A stretch of DNA of 64,000 nucleotides from Cellvibrionaceae bacterium (GTDB taxonomy: Bacteria > Pseudomonadota > Gammaproteobacteria > Pseudomonadales > Cellvibrionaceae): contig JANPZW010000010.1 of the NCBI GenBank assembly GCA_024707385.1, positions 1-64,000 on the forward strand. The letters run 5' to 3'. The notes under the pieces are model-generated. The model did no database searches. It had not been told where the DNA came from and worked only from the letters and a program-made list of their open reading frames with translations. Position numbers and translations under genes: made by a program. Shown in pieces: positions 33,967 to 45,396 of the stretch. The first letter of the stretch is position 1. Every line of letters begins with the position of its first letter.

Positions 33967-35505
33967 ATGGTTCCTGTTATCGCCCTGGTTGGCCGTCCCA
34001 ATGTCGGCAAATCCACCTTGTTCAACTGCCTCACGAAATCCAGGGATGCCCTGGTGGCGGATTTTGCCGGCCTGACCCGCGACCGTAAATATGGCGATGT
34101 GATTTTTCGCGAGCGCAAATTCATCGCCATAGATACCGGCGGTTTGAGCGGTGAGAACGACGGCATCGATATGGTGATGGCGGAACAGGCGCGCCAGGCG
34201 ATCAGCGAGTCCGACGTGGTTGTTTTTCTGGTCGACAGTCGCGACGGTCTCACGGCGGCGGATCAGCAGATCGCGCAGTACCTGCGTACGCAAAAAAAAC
34301 CGACTCTGTTGGTGGCCAATAAGATTGATGGCCAGCAGCCGGATGTGGCGGCGGCACCATTTTTTGAGTTGGGTCTTGGCGAAGTTCATGGTATTGCCGC
34401 CGCCCACGGCCGCGGCATTAACTTGTTAATGGATGAGGTTTGCAATCTTCTCCCGCTCGAAGAAGGAGAAGAGGAAGGCGCGCTGAGTGAGACGGAGAGC
34501 GGGATTAAGATCGCTGTGGTCGGGCGTCCTAATGTTGGCAAATCCACCTTGGTCAATCGCATGCTCGGCGAGGATCGCGTTGTGGTGTTCGACATGCCCG
34601 GCACCACGCGCGACAGTATTTACATCCGCTACGAGCGCCACGGCAAGCCGTACACGCTGATTGATACCGCCGGTATCCGTCGGCGCAAGAATATTTCTCT
34701 GACGGTGGAAAAATTCTCCATCGTCAAAACACTGCAAGCGATCGAAGATGCAAATGTCGTTATTTTATTGATCGATTCGCAAGAAGGGCTGGTCGATCAG
34801 GATCTGCATTTGATGGGGCAGGTGATCGATGCCGGCCGCGCGTTGGTGGTCGCTCTGAATAAATGGGACGGTCTTGAAGATGACCATAAAACCTATTTGA
34901 AAGTGGAGCTTGAGCGCCGTCTGCGCTTCGTCGATTTTGCCGATATTCATTTTATTTCCGCTTTGCACGGCACTGGTGTCGGCCTGCTGTATCAATCCGT
35001 GGAAAAGGCTTATCAGGCAGCGACGGAAAAATTCTCCACCAATTTTCTGACGAAAGTTCTTGATGATGCTGTCACCACACACCAACCGCCATTGGTGCGC
35101 GGGCGCCGTATCAAGCTCCGTTACGCTCACCCCGGCGGCCATAATCCTCCTATCATTGTTATTCACGGCAACCAGACCGAAGACGTTCCCAATCACTACG
35201 TGAAATATCTGGAAAAAACCTTCCGCAAAGCTTTGGACCTGCACGGCACTCCCATCCGCATAGAATTCAAAAGCGGCGATAACCCCTACGCCGGCAAGCG
35301 CAACAAGCTCACTCAGCGGCAGGTGGAAAAGAAACGCCGCATGATGAAGTTTGTGAAAAAGAAAAAAGTAACCAACAAAAAACGGCTTGAATATTCGCCC
35401 CAAACTGCGGAATACCGTGTTTATCAACACGGTATTGACTTGACGGCGAAGGGGGGAGTACTTAAAATCGCCACCCAATTCGCAGGGCCCTGGATTTCGC
35501 TTTAG
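33967..35505 (+). CDS. der: ribosome-associated GTPase Der (EngA)
   Basis: Two GTPase domains: [36 protein letters not shown] and [34 protein letters not shown]. Confidence 0.97.
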   Translation: MVPVIALVGRPNVGKSTLFNCLTKSRDALVADFAGLTRDRKYGDVIFRERKFIAIDTGGLSGENDGIDMVMAEQARQAISESDVVVFLVDSRDGLTAADQQIAQYLRTQKKPTLLVANKIDGQQPDVAAAPFFELGLGEVHGIAAAHGRGINLLMDEVCNLLPLEEGEEEGALSETESGIKIAVVGRPNVGKSTLVNRMLGEDRVVVFDMPGTTRDSIYIRYERHGKPYTLIDTAGIRRRKNISLTVEKFSIVKTLQAIEDANVVILLIDSQEGLVDQDLHLMGQVIDAGRALVVALNKWDGLEDDHKTYLKVELERRLRFVDFADIHFISALHGTGVGLLYQSVEKAYQAATEKFSTNFLTKVLDDAVTTHQPPLVRGRRIKLRYAHPGGHNPPIIVIHGNQTEDVPNHYVKYLEKTFRKALDLHGTPIRIEFKSGDNPYAGKRNKLTQRQVEKKRRMMKFVKKKKVTNKKRLEYSPQTAEYRVYQHGIDLTAKGGVLKIATQFAGPWISL

Positions 35506-35647
35506 CGGGTCCGCACAGCTTCGGCTTGGGTCTTAGCGCCAACGGTAGTAAGCAGGTGCCCCTTTATGGGGTTTTTTATTATCTGGGTGGCGTTGCGCAG
35601 GACATGTCCGTAACCGTCGTGCGGTGCGCCGCCCCGGTTAGAGTGTG

Positions 35648-35671
35648 AAATGGGCTTCGAGCCCATTTTTT
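35648..35671 (+). terminator. Rho-independent terminator/attenuator upstream of rimP
   Basis: AAATGGGCttcgaGCCCATTTTTT. Confidence 0.7.
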
Positions 35672-35691
35672 GTTTCTGTATGGTGTTATTT

Positions 35692-36147
35692 ATGGCTTCT
35701 ATCCAGGAGCGTTTAACTGAAATGTTTGAACCTGTGGCATCTGCGCTCGGTTGTGAGCTGTGGGGCGTGGAGTATATGGCGCAGGGGCGCCGTGCTTTGC
35801 TGCGGGTATACATCGATAAGGAAGAGGGAATTGGCGTGGAAGATTGTGAGCGCGTCAGTCGCCAAGTGAGCAGTGTGCTCGACGTGGAAGATCCGATCCA
35901 ATCGGAATACACGCTGGAAGTGTCGTCACCAGGTATGGATCGTCCTTTGTTCAAACTGAAGCAGTTCGAAGCCAGTGTGGGTGAAGTCCTGGCGGTGCGG
36001 CTGCGTTTGCCATTTGAAGGGCGGCGCAAGTTTACCGGACTGTTGAAAGGGGTCGAGAACGAGGAGATCGTGCTCGAAGTGGACAACGAAGAATACGTAC
36101 TGCCTTACGAGTCGATCGATAAGGCGAATATTGTTCCTCAGTTCTGA
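35692..36147 (+). CDS. rimP: ribosome maturation factor RimP
   Basis: MASIQERLTEMFEPVASALGCELWGVEYMAQGRRALLRVYIDKEEGIGVEDCERVSRQV; upstream of nusA. Confidence 0.95.
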   Translation: MASIQERLTEMFEPVASALGCELWGVEYMAQGRRALLRVYIDKEEGIGVEDCERVSRQVSSVLDVEDPIQSEYTLEVSSPGMDRPLFKLKQFEASVGEVLAVRLRLPFEGRRKFTGLLKGVENEEIVLEVDNEEYVLPYESIDKANIVPQF

Positions 36148-36167
36148 GGTAGTGCAGAGGCATTTTC

Positions 36168-37666
36168 ATGAAGAAAGAAATTTTGCTGGTGGCGGACGCC
36201 GTTTCCAATGAGAAAGGTGTGGATCGGGAGGTGATCTTCCAGGCGATCGAGCTCGCGCTGGCGACGGCCACCAAAAAGCGCTACGACGAGGAATCGGATG
36301 TTACGGTGACGATTGATCGACGCACTGGCGAATACGTGACCGAACGACGCTGGCTTGTGGTGAGCGATGACACGGTTGCAGAGCTGGGAACTCAGCTCAC
36401 CACCGAAGAAGCTCGCGAAGTCGACCCCAATCTGAAAGTGGGTGATACCCACGTGGAAGTGGTGGAAAACGTGGAATTTGGTCGTATCGCCGCGCAGACC
36501 GCAAAACAGGTCATAGTGCAGAAAGTTCGTGAGGCAGAGCGCGCGCAAATCGTTAACGAATACCGTGATCGTGTAGGCGAGCTGGTGTCCGGTACGGTCA
36601 AGAAAGTTACCCGCGACAACATCATTGTCGATCTGGGCAATAACGCGGAAGGCTGTTGCCGCGCGAGGAATTGGTCGGTCGTGAGATCTTCCGGATGAAT
36701 GACCGGGTGCGTGCGGTTTTGCTGGATGTGCGTCCCGAAGCCAGAGGCCCGCAGCTGTACCTCAGCCGTGCCTGCTCGCAGATGTTGATCGAGCTGTTCA
36801 AGATTGAAGTGCCGGAAATCGCCGAAGAAGTTATCAACCTGCGCGGCGCTGCGCGCGATCCCGGCTCCCGCGCCAAAATCGCCGTTTCCACCAATGATGG
36901 CCGTATTGACCCGGTCGGCGCTTGCGTCGGTATGCGTGGCTCTCGTGTACAGGCGGTATCCAACGAACTGGCGGGCGAGCGCATCGATATAGTCTTGTGG
37001 GACGACAACCCCGCCCAGTATGTGATCAACGCGATGTCACCGGCTGAAATCGAATCCATTGTGGTGGATGAAGACACGCGCTCCATGGATGTGGCAGTTG
37101 CCGAGGAAGGTCTCGCCCAGGCGATCGGCCGCGGCGGCCAGAATGTGCGTCTCGCATCGGAGCTGACACGTTGGGAAATCAACGTCATGAGCACCAAGCA
37201 GTGGGGCGAGAAGCAGCAGGCGGAAGCCGGCAGCGTGAAGAACATCTTCATGCAGGCACTGGATATTGACGAAGACGTCGCTGACGTCCTTGTGGAAGAA
37301 GGCTTTACCAGCCTTGAAGAGGTTGCATACGTGCCGCTGGAGGAGTTTCTGGCGATTGAAGGCTTCGATGAGGATATCGCTGAAGAGCTGCGTACCCGCG
37401 CTAAAGATGCACTCTTGACGCAGGCTCTGGCGTCAGAGGAAAAATTGAACAGCGAACCCGCTGACGATTTGTTGAACATGGAAGGTATGGACCGAGCACT
37501 CGCCTACAATCTGGCGGCGCGTGGTGTGGTCACCATGGAAGATCTGGCGGAACAATCTGTCGATGATCTTTTGGATATTGACGGAATGGACCAGGAGAAA
37601 GCGGCTGCGCTCATTATGAAAGCGCGGGAGCCCTGGTTTGCCGATTCTGCAGAACAAACCCATTAA
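36168..37666 (+). CDS. nusA: transcription termination/antitermination protein NusA, apparent 1-nt deletion near 36650
   Basis: [37 protein letters not shown]...[11 protein letters not shown] then, after frame change, [40 protein letters not shown]...; tandem C-terminal acidic repeats. Confidence 0.95.
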
Positions 37667-37686
37667 TTGAGGTACGAGGAATTAGA

Positions 37687-40543
37687 ATGGCCGATGTAAC
37701 TGTTAGTGAACTCGCCAAGTCTGTCGGTGCCTCGGTAGACCGACTTTTGACGCAGATGGGTCAGGCGGGTCTGCCGCACAAGACGCCCGCTGATACTGTG
37801 TCAGATGAAGAAAAACAGACGCTGCTGACCTTTCTCAAAATGTCTCACGGTGAAAGTGCGGCAGTGCCGAAAAAAATTACCCTGAAGCGAAAAACTACCA
37901 CCACCTTGAAGACTGGCAGCGGTAGCAGCCGGAAAACCATCAATGTGGAAGTGCGCAAAAAACGCACCTACGTCAAGGTCAGTGATAATGACGCCGACAG
38001 TGGCATGGTCGATCTCGCTGACATGGCGGATGAGGCGGTGCTGGACGAAGGCTATATCGAGCATGAACAGTTCGATATGAACGGTGCCGAAGATAGTTAT
38101 GAGGCGCCTGTTGCAGAGGAAGAGCTGGATTCGTCGATTCAGAGCGTGCAAGCGGACGAGGTGGATGTCACCGCGGACGCTGACGTCGATGCGCCTGTCA
38201 TCGAGGCGGACGAAGAGGTTTCCACCCCTACCGCAGCTCCACGCGAAACTTTGACTCGATCTTCTTTTGTCGACGACGCTGAAGAGCGCCGAATCCGAGC
38301 GATGGAAGCGCGCATAAAAGTGCAAAAAGAAGCGGAAGAAACCGCGCGTCGCGCACTTGAGGAAAAAGCGCAAGCGCGAACTGGCGAAAAAAGATGCGGC
38401 AACGGTGTCACCCGCAGCGAAAAAGGATCCATCGGCAATCAAAAAAGCCGATCCAGCTGCGCCGGTCTTGTCGCAAGAAGAGCTGGCCGCTAAAGCTGAA
38501 GAAGAAAAACACAAGCTAGCCAAGAAAAAAGACAAGGGTCACGGCGAGTTCGAAGAAGACGACGAATCCCGCAAGCACAACAAAAAAGCGGGCAAAGCTG
38601 TTAAAAAGGTCGAAATTCCCGCGCCGAAAAAAGGTTCCGCAGTATTGAGTTATCTGGATGACAGTGACGACGAAGTCGTTATCGCTGCAGTGGCACCAGT
38701 ACGTAAAAAACCTTCCGCACCGCAGGCGCCCTCACGCTCTGCGATCAAAATAGCCAACAAACACGGTTTCAAGAAGCCGACCGGAAAAATTGTGCACGAA
38801 GTGGAAATTGGCGAAACCATCGTGGTTTCCGATCTGGCTCAGCGTATGAGCGTGAAAGTTGGTGAAGTGGTTAAACACCTGATGAAGCTGGGTGTTATGG
38901 CGACGGCCAACCAAGCGATCGACCAGGAAACCGCGCAATTGGTGGCCGAGGAAATGGGGCATACCCCGGTTCTCGTGAGTTCCAATGCTCTGGAAGAAGC
39001 GCTGCAGAAAAATGTAGATGATGCGGGTGGTGAAGTTGAGCCGCGCGCACCGATCATCACAGTGATGGGCCACGTCGACCACGGTAAAACATCACTGCTG
39101 GATTACATCCGCAAGGCCAAGGTTGCCGCAGGTGAAGCGGGCGGTATTACACAGCATATAGGCGCTTATCGGGTCAAAACCAGTCACGGCGATCTGACGT
39201 TCCTGGATACTCCCGGCCATGCCGCCTTTACCGCTATGCGCGCCCGCGGTGCCCAGTGTACGGATATCGTGATTCTGGTGGTCGCTGCCGACGATGGCGT
39301 AATGCCACAGACAGAGGAGGCGATTCAACACGCCCGCGCTGCTGGTGTGCCCATTGTTGTCGCGGTCAACAAAATCGACAAGCCGAGCGCCGATCCTGAT
39401 CGCGTTAAAAATGAACTGGTTGCCAAGGGCGTTATTCCTGAGGAGTGGGGCGGTGATGCGCAGTTCTGTCACGTTTCTGCGTTGACGGGTGAAGGTATTG
39501 ACCAGCTGCTGGAATCAGTCGGTGTCCAGGCTGAAATCCTCGAATTGAAAGCGCCTGTGCATGTGCCGGCTCGAGGTGTGGTCATTGAATCCCGTATGGA
39601 TAAAGGCCGCGGTGTGGTTGCCACGGTGCTGGTGCAGAGCGGACATTTGAAGCAGGGCGATGTTTTGTTGGCAGGGCAAAGTTTCGGACGCGTTCGTGCT
39701 ATGACCAACGAACTTGGCCAGCAGGTCAAAGATGCAGGCCCGTCGATTCCTGTGGAAATTCTTGGCCTGGACTCCGCTCCGAATGCGGGAGACGAATTTC
39801 TGGTTGTTGCTGACGAGCGCAAAGCTCGTGAAGTGTCAGAGTTCCGCGCGGAGAAAGAGCGTCAGGAGCGGGTGCAGCGCATCCAGGCCGCCAAGCTGGA
39901 AAACATGTTTGCCGGTATGGGCTCGGGTGAGAAGAAAACCCTCAGCGTGGTTGTGAAAGCGGACGTGCGCGGTTCTCTCGAAGCCATTTCAGCGTCGCTG
40001 CTGGATATGGGTAACGATGAAGTGGAAGTGCGCATAGTCGGCGACGGCGTGGGTGGAATCACCGAGAACGACGTGAATCTGGCTTTGACGTCGGGCGCCA
40101 TTGTGCTCGGTTTCAACGTGCGCGCCGACGGTGGTGCTCGCAAGCTGGCGGAGCGCGAATCCGTGGAGATCCGCTATTACAGCATCATTTATCAATTGAT
40201 CGACGAAGTGAAAGCTGCGCTTTCCGGAATGCTCGAGCCAGAGCGTGTCGAGACGATCCTGGGTATTGCCAACGTGCGCGATACCTTCCGCTCACCGAAA
40301 TTCGGCCAGGTCGCAGGTTGTATGGTTGTCGAGGGCACTATCTACCGCAACAAGCGCATCCGCGTGCTGCGTGAGAACGTGGTGATCTTCGAGGGCGAGC
40401 TGGAGTCTCTGCGCCGCTTCAAGGACGACGTCTCCGAAGTCCGCGCTGGCACCGAGTGTGGTATCGGCGTGAAGAACTACGACGTGAAAGTTGGTGATCA
40501 GATCGAAGTATATGACGTCAAGGAGGTGGCAAGAGCGCTTTAA
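37687..40543 (+). CDS. infB: translation initiation factor IF-2, apparent +1 nt frameshift near 38369-38374
   Basis: [33 protein letters not shown]-domain in frame 1; second frame carries [38 protein letters not shown]; junction restores [14 protein letters not shown] if one base is removed. Confidence 0.96.
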
Positions 40544-40561
40544 TAAGCGCCTTGCCTGACT

Positions 40562-40960
40562 ATGGCGAAAGAATACACTCGTTCAGACCGCGTCGCGGAT
40601 GCGGTGCAGCGGAGCTTGGCCCAGTTGATTCCGGCCGAGATCCGCGACCCGCGCGTCGGGATGGTGAATATCAACTCCGTCGACGTGGCCCGGGACCTCA
40701 CTTTGGCCAAGGTCTACGTCACCTTTATTGGTGAGACCAATCCCAAAGCCTGCCAGGATTCGGTAGCAATCCTGAATAAAGCAGCGAGTTTCCTGCGTAC
40801 CCTGGTGGGACGGGATCTCACCGTCCGCTCCACACCACGTCTGCAGTTTTACTACGATGAATCCTCTGTGCGCGGTCAAGTGCTCAGCAATTTGATTGAC
40901 CGGGCAGTAGCTGCCGATAAAGCCAATCGCGGCGATTCACCTGACGAGCAGGAGACCTGA
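40562..40960 (+). CDS. rbfA: ribosome-binding factor A
   Basis: RSDRVADAVQRSLAQLIPAEIRDPRVGMVNINSVDVARDLTLAKVYVTF. Confidence 0.96.
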   Translation: MAKEYTRSDRVADAVQRSLAQLIPAEIRDPRVGMVNINSVDVARDLTLAKVYVTFIGETNPKACQDSVAILNKAASFLRTLVGRDLTVRSTPRLQFYYDESSVRGQVLSNLIDRAVAADKANRGDSPDEQET

Positions 40961-40963
40961 TCG

Positions 40964-41908
40964 TTGGGACGCAAGCGCAACTTCGGACGCCCCATCAGCG
41001 GTGTCCTGGTACTCAATAAAGCAGCGGGCATGACCTCCAATCAGGCGCTGCAAAAAGCCAAGCATTTGTTTTTTGCCAATAAAGCGGGCCATACCGGCAG
41101 TCTTGACCCGTTTGCCACGGGGGTTCTGCCTTTGTGTTTTGGCGAAGCCACTAAGTTTTCCCAGTATCTGCTCGACGCCGACAAGCGTTATATCAGCACC
41201 TTTCGTCTGGGTATCGAAACTTCCACTGCTGATATAGAGGGCGAGGAGATTGCCCGCGCGGATGCTTCACACATTTCGGTGGCGCAGATCGAAGCTGCAT
41301 TGACGGAATTTCGCGGGGATATTTTGCAGATTCCACCGATGGTTTCCGCGCTCAAGGTCAATGGTCAACCGCTGTATAAGCTGGCGCGCAAAGGGCAGGT
41401 GATTGAGCGGCAGGCGCGCGCGGTCACCATCCACCAGCTGGACGTCCTCGCAGTTCGGCCCGGTGTGATTGCGGAAGTGGATGTCGATATTCGCTGCAGC
41501 AAGGGCACCTACATTCGCAGTATCGCGAGCGACTTGGGTGCCAAACTCGGTGTTGGCGGCCATGTGGCGAAATTGCACAGAGCTGCGGCCGGCATGTTTG
41601 TCGAGTCGCAGTCGGTCACCCTGGAGGCGCTCATGGCCGAGCTTGGTGACGGCGAGGCAAGTTCGTTGGATCATCATTTATTACCGCCGGATGCGGCTTT
41701 GGATTCCATGCCTAAGCTGGCACTCAGTGACACCAGCAGCCACTACTTCTGCCAGGGGCAGGCCGTAATGGATATGCGGGTCTACCGTTTGGGGGACCAA
41801 GGTGATACAGTGCGCGTCTGTCGCGAGGACGGGGTTTTTATCGGTCTTGGCGAAATTACCGATGATGGCTGTGTAGCGCCGCGTCGCGTGGTGGTTCTCA
41901 ATCCCTGA
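40964..41908 (+). CDS. truB: tRNA pseudouridine(55) synthase
   Basis: TTG start; GVLVLNKAAGMTSNQALQKAKHLFFANKAGHTGSLDPFATGVLPLCFGEATKF. Confidence 0.97.
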   Translation: MGRKRNFGRPISGVLVLNKAAGMTSNQALQKAKHLFFANKAGHTGSLDPFATGVLPLCFGEATKFSQYLLDADKRYISTFRLGIETSTADIEGEEIARADASHISVAQIEAALTEFRGDILQIPPMVSALKVNGQPLYKLARKGQVIERQARAVTIHQLDVLAVRPGVIAEVDVDIRCSKGTYIRSIASDLGAKLGVGGHVAKLHRAAAGMFVESQSVTLEALMAELGDGEASSLDHHLLPPDAALDSMPKLALSDTSSHYFCQGQAVMDMRVYRLGDQGDTVRVCREDGVFIGLGEITDDGCVAPRRVVVLNP

Positions 41909-41916
41909 GAATTCGA

Positions 41917-41980
41917 CCCGCCTGTCAATATGCACGGGCGGGCCGTTTATTTCCCGGTCAAATATGACCGGGTGCATATT
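41917..41980 (+). promoter_or_regulatory. candidate rpsO 5' leader structure
   Basis: Hairpin CCCGCC/GGCGGG (41917-41942), hairpin CCCGGTCA-aata-TGACCGGG (41953-41972), and competing pair AATATGCAC (41927-41935)/GTGCATATT (41972-41980). Confidence 0.5.
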
Positions 41981-42004
41981 CAATGAAAATACGAGGCAAA
42001 TACC

Positions 42005-42274
42005 ATGGCACTGAGTGCTCAAGAAAAAGCAGAAATCCTGAAAACCCATCAGAAATCCGACTCTGATACTGGATCACCGGAAGTGCAGGTCGCGCTCCTG
42101 TCTGCCAATATCAACAAGCTGCAGGCGCACTTCGAGAAGAACAAACAAGATCACCACTCCCGTCGCGGACTTATCCGCATGGTAAACCAGCGCCGCAAAC
42201 TGCTGGACTACCTGAAGACCAAAAACAGTGATCGCTACGCTGATCTCATCCAGAAGCTCGGCCTGCGTCGATAA
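42005..42274 (+). CDS. rpsO: 30S ribosomal protein S15
   Basis: [56 protein letters not shown]. Confidence 0.98.
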   Translation: MALSAQEKAEILKTHQKSDSDTGSPEVQVALLSANINKLQAHFEKNKQDHHSRRGLIRMVNQRRKLLDYLKTKNSDRYADLIQKLGLRR

Positions 42275-42283
42275 GTCTCCTGA

Positions 42284-42302
42284 GTGCCCGCAACGCGGGC
42301 AC
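42284..42302 (+). terminator. hairpin between rpsO and pnp
   Basis: GTGCCCGcaaCGCGGGCAC, followed by TTCTGTTTT. Confidence 0.55.
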
Positions 42303-42360
42303 TTCTGTTTTATAAGAACGTGTTTTATAAGATCGCAAGAAATAAACGTAAGGATAATAA

Positions 42361-44502
42361 ATGAATCCTGTCATTAAAAAATTTCAGTACGGTAAAGATA
42401 CCGTCATTCTGGAAACCGGGCGCATCGCCCGTCAGGCAACCGGGGCTGTGGTAGTCACGGTCGGACAGACCTGTGTTTTGTGTACTGTTGTGGGCGCAAA
42501 AGAGGTGTCTCCCGGACAAGGTTTTTTCCCTCTTTCCGTTCATTATCAGGAAAAGAGTTATGCCGCTGGCCGTATTCCCGGTGGCTTTTTCAAGCGTGAA
42601 GGCCGTCCTTCAGAAAAGGAAACCCTGACCTCACGTTTGATCGACCGTCCTATTCGCCCTCTTTTCCCGGACGGTTACCTCGCAGAAGTACAGGTTATCT
42701 GTACCGTGCTTGCTGCTGAGAAAGATGTCGACCCGGATATCGCCGCCATGATCGGTACTTCCGCAGCGCTTGCCATTTCCGGTATTCCGTTCAATGGTCC
42801 CATTGGCGCGGCGCGTGTTGGTTATTCCGAGCAGGACGGTTACATCCTGAATCCCGGCTACAAACAATTGAAAACCTCTGAACTCGACATGGTGGTTGCA
42901 GGTACGCGCGACGCAGTGTTGATGGTGGAGTCGGAAGCGAACGAGCTGCCGGAAGACATCATGCTTGGCGCAGTTCTGTTCGGTCACCAGGAAATGCAAG
43001 CCATCATTCAAGCGATAGATGAGCTGGTGCGTGATGCTGGCAAGCCGCGCTGGGAATGGCAGGCACCGCAAACGAATACTGCCTTGACGGCTGCCATCGA
43101 GAAAGACTTTGGCGACTCTATCGGCGTTGCTTATCGCATCACGGATAAGAGCAAGCGTTATGACCGTTTGAGTGAGCTGCGTGGGCAGACAGTTGAGCAG
43201 TTTGCCGGTGAAGGCAAAGAGGCTTCTGCGGACGAAGTAAAAGAGATTTTCAAAGCTCTGGAAATGAAAATCGTGCGCAGCCGCATTGTAAATGGCGAGC
43301 CCCGTATCGATGGACGCGATGGCAAAACTGTGCGCCCACTGCAAGTCGAAGTTGGTGTTCTGCCCAAAGTTCATGGTTCAGCGCTTTTTACTCGCGGCGA
43401 AACCCAGGCCTTGGTTGTAGCGACTCTCGGCTCGACCCGCGATGCGCAAATCATCGACAGCCTGGAAGGTGAACGCAAAGACAATTTCATGCTGCATTAC
43501 AATTTCCCGCCTTACTCTGTCGGTGAATGCGGCAGACTCGGCTCCACCGGTCGCCGTGAAATCGGCCATGGTCGCCTTGCCCGTCGCGGTGTAGCGGCCA
43601 TGTTGCCCAAAGACGCAGATTTTCCTTACACCATGCGAGTGGTGAGTGAAATCACCGAGTCCAACGGCTCCAGTTCTATGGCCTCCGTCTGCGGCGCGAG
43701 CCTCGCGCTGATGGATGCCGGCGTTCCTTTGCGCGCGCCAGTTGCGGGCATTGCGATGGGACTGGTTAAGGAAGGCAGCCAGTTTGCAGTATTGACCGAT
43801 ATTCTCGGCGACGAAGATCACTTGGGTGATATGGACTTTAAAGTGGCCGGTACCGCCAATGGTGTGACTGCGCTGCAGATGGATATCAAGATTGAAGGCA
43901 TTACCGAAGAGATTATGGAAGTTGCGCTGGAGCAGGCACTGCAGGCGCGTTTGCATATCCTCTCGGAAATGAACAAGGTCATCGCCCAGCCGCGCGCAAC
44001 TCTGTCGGACAATGCTCCGCAGATGCACACCATGAAGGTCGACCCTGAGAAGATCCGCGACATCATCGGTAAAGGCGGCGCGACTATCCGCTCCATCACC
44101 GAATCCACCGGTGCTTCTGTCGATATCGAAGATGACGGCACTGTGAAGGTATATGCGGTTGACTCCGAGAGCCTCCAGGCGGCGATTTTGCGCATAGGTG
44201 AAATTACTGCCGAAGCGGAAATTGGCGCGACCTATGAAGGAACTGTGGTGCGAATCGTTGATTTTGGCGCATTCGTCAATTTCCTTCCGGGCAAAGACGG
44301 TCTGGTGCACATCTCTCAGATCGCTCATGAGCGTGTAAACAGCGTGAGCGATTATCTGAAAGAGGGTCAGAAGGTAACCGTGAAGTGTCTGGATGTTGAC
44401 AACCGCGGCCGTATCAAGCTGTCCATCAAGGAAACTCTGCCACCACCGGCACAGGCGGAATCCGCTGCTGAGGCAGAGGAAACACCTGAATCCCAGGCGT
44501 AA
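42361..44502 (+). CDS. pnp: polyribonucleotide nucleotidyltransferase
   Basis: [30 protein letters not shown]...KH/S1 domains at the C-terminus ([42 protein letters not shown]). Confidence 0.98.
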   Translation: MNPVIKKFQYGKDTVILETGRIARQATGAVVVTVGQTCVLCTVVGAKEVSPGQGFFPLSVHYQEKSYAAGRIPGGFFKREGRPSEKETLTSRLIDRPIRPLFPDGYLAEVQVICTVLAAEKDVDPDIAAMIGTSAALAISGIPFNGPIGAARVGYSEQDGYILNPGYKQLKTSELDMVVAGTRDAVLMVESEANELPEDIMLGAVLFGHQEMQAIIQAIDELVRDAGKPRWEWQAPQTNTALTAAIEKDFGDSIGVAYRITDKSKRYDRLSELRGQTVEQFAGEGKEASADEVKEIFKALEMKIVRSRIVNGEPRIDGRDGKTVRPLQVEVGVLPKVHGSALFTRGETQALVVATLGSTRDAQIIDSLEGERKDNFMLHYNFPPYSVGECGRLGSTGRREIGHGRLARRGVAAMLPKDADFPYTMRVVSEITESNGSSSMASVCGASLALMDAGVPLRAPVAGIAMGLVKEGSQFAVLTDILGDEDHLGDMDFKVAGTANGVTALQMDIKIEGITEEIMEVALEQALQARLHILSEMNKVIAQPRATLSDNAPQMHTMKVDPEKIRDIIGKGGATIRSITESTGASVDIEDDGTVKVYAVDSESLQAAILRIGEITAEAEIGATYEGTVVRIVDFGAFVNFLPGKDGLVHISQIAHERVNSVSDYLKEGQKVTVKCLDVDNRGRIKLSIKETLPPPAQAESAAEAEETPESQA

Positions 44503-44517
44503 TCTTCCGGTTGTATC

Positions 44518-44541
44518 AAGCCCGCTTAGGCGGGCTTTTTT
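44518..44541 (+). terminator. Rho-independent terminator after pnp
   Basis: AAGCCCGCttaGGCGGGCTTTTTT. Confidence 0.88.
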
Positions 44542-44572
44542 GTTTCTATTACAGACGGATTTATTTGGACAA

Positions 44573-45384
44573 ATGGGTATGTGCAGATCCCTATTGGGTG
44601 TCGTGATTTTCTGGGCCGCTGCTTGTTGGGGGGATGCAAGTCCAGCGGGCGCTCATATGGAAGCGGGAATCGCAATGGTTGCGCAGGGAGCGGCGGATTA
44701 TCGCGGTTCCAATCATTACCGTCCCTACGCCTTGCCGCTGCCATATTTTCTCTATCGCGGACCGGTGCTGAAGGCGGATCGGGACGGCGTTCGCGGCGAC
44801 TTCTGGTCGAATCACCGCGCGGAATTCAATATTTCGATGGATGGTTCGTTAAATGGCAACAGCGATGACAACCGCCTGCGTCGCGGGATGCCCGAGTTAG
44901 AAAGCGCTGTGGAATTTGGCCCGTCACTGAATATCCGCCTGACTGGTGAGACGCTCAACGAGGGCTGGTCCCTGCGCCTGCCGATTCGCGCGGTCATCAC
45001 CGTTTCGGGGGATGGCCTGGACCATATAGGCAATGTTTTCAGTCCGCGGCTTTACTGGCGCAAACCGGAAGTCATCGGTAATTGGCGCGGTTCCTTCAGT
45101 GTGGGAACAATGGTCGCAGACCGTTCCTATCATGCTTATTTTTATGATGTTGCCGAGCCTACGTGACGGAGGAGAGGCCGTTTTTCCGCTCATCCGGTGG
45201 TTACAGCGGCAGCTTTCTACGCTTTTCGCTTTATCGGCCGTGGCAGGAGTGGCGCTTTGGTGTTTCTCTGCGCTACGACTACCTGGATGGGGCTGATTTT
45301 ATGAACAGTCCGCTGGTGCAGACTCGCCACTATGGCAGCATCAGCATTGGCGTCATTCGACGTCTGTGGCAAACCGATGAATGA
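44573..45384 (+). CDS. MipA/OmpV-family outer membrane protein, apparent 1-nt deletion near 45162
   Basis: GIAMVAQGAADYRGSNHYRPYALPLPYFLYRGPVLKADRDGVRG...; frame 1 ends YDVAEPT*, second frame continues VTEERPFFRSSGGYSGSFLRFSLYRPWQEWRFGVSLRYDYLDGADFMNSPLV. Confidence 0.8.
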
Positions 45385-45396
45385 AGTTTTTGACCT

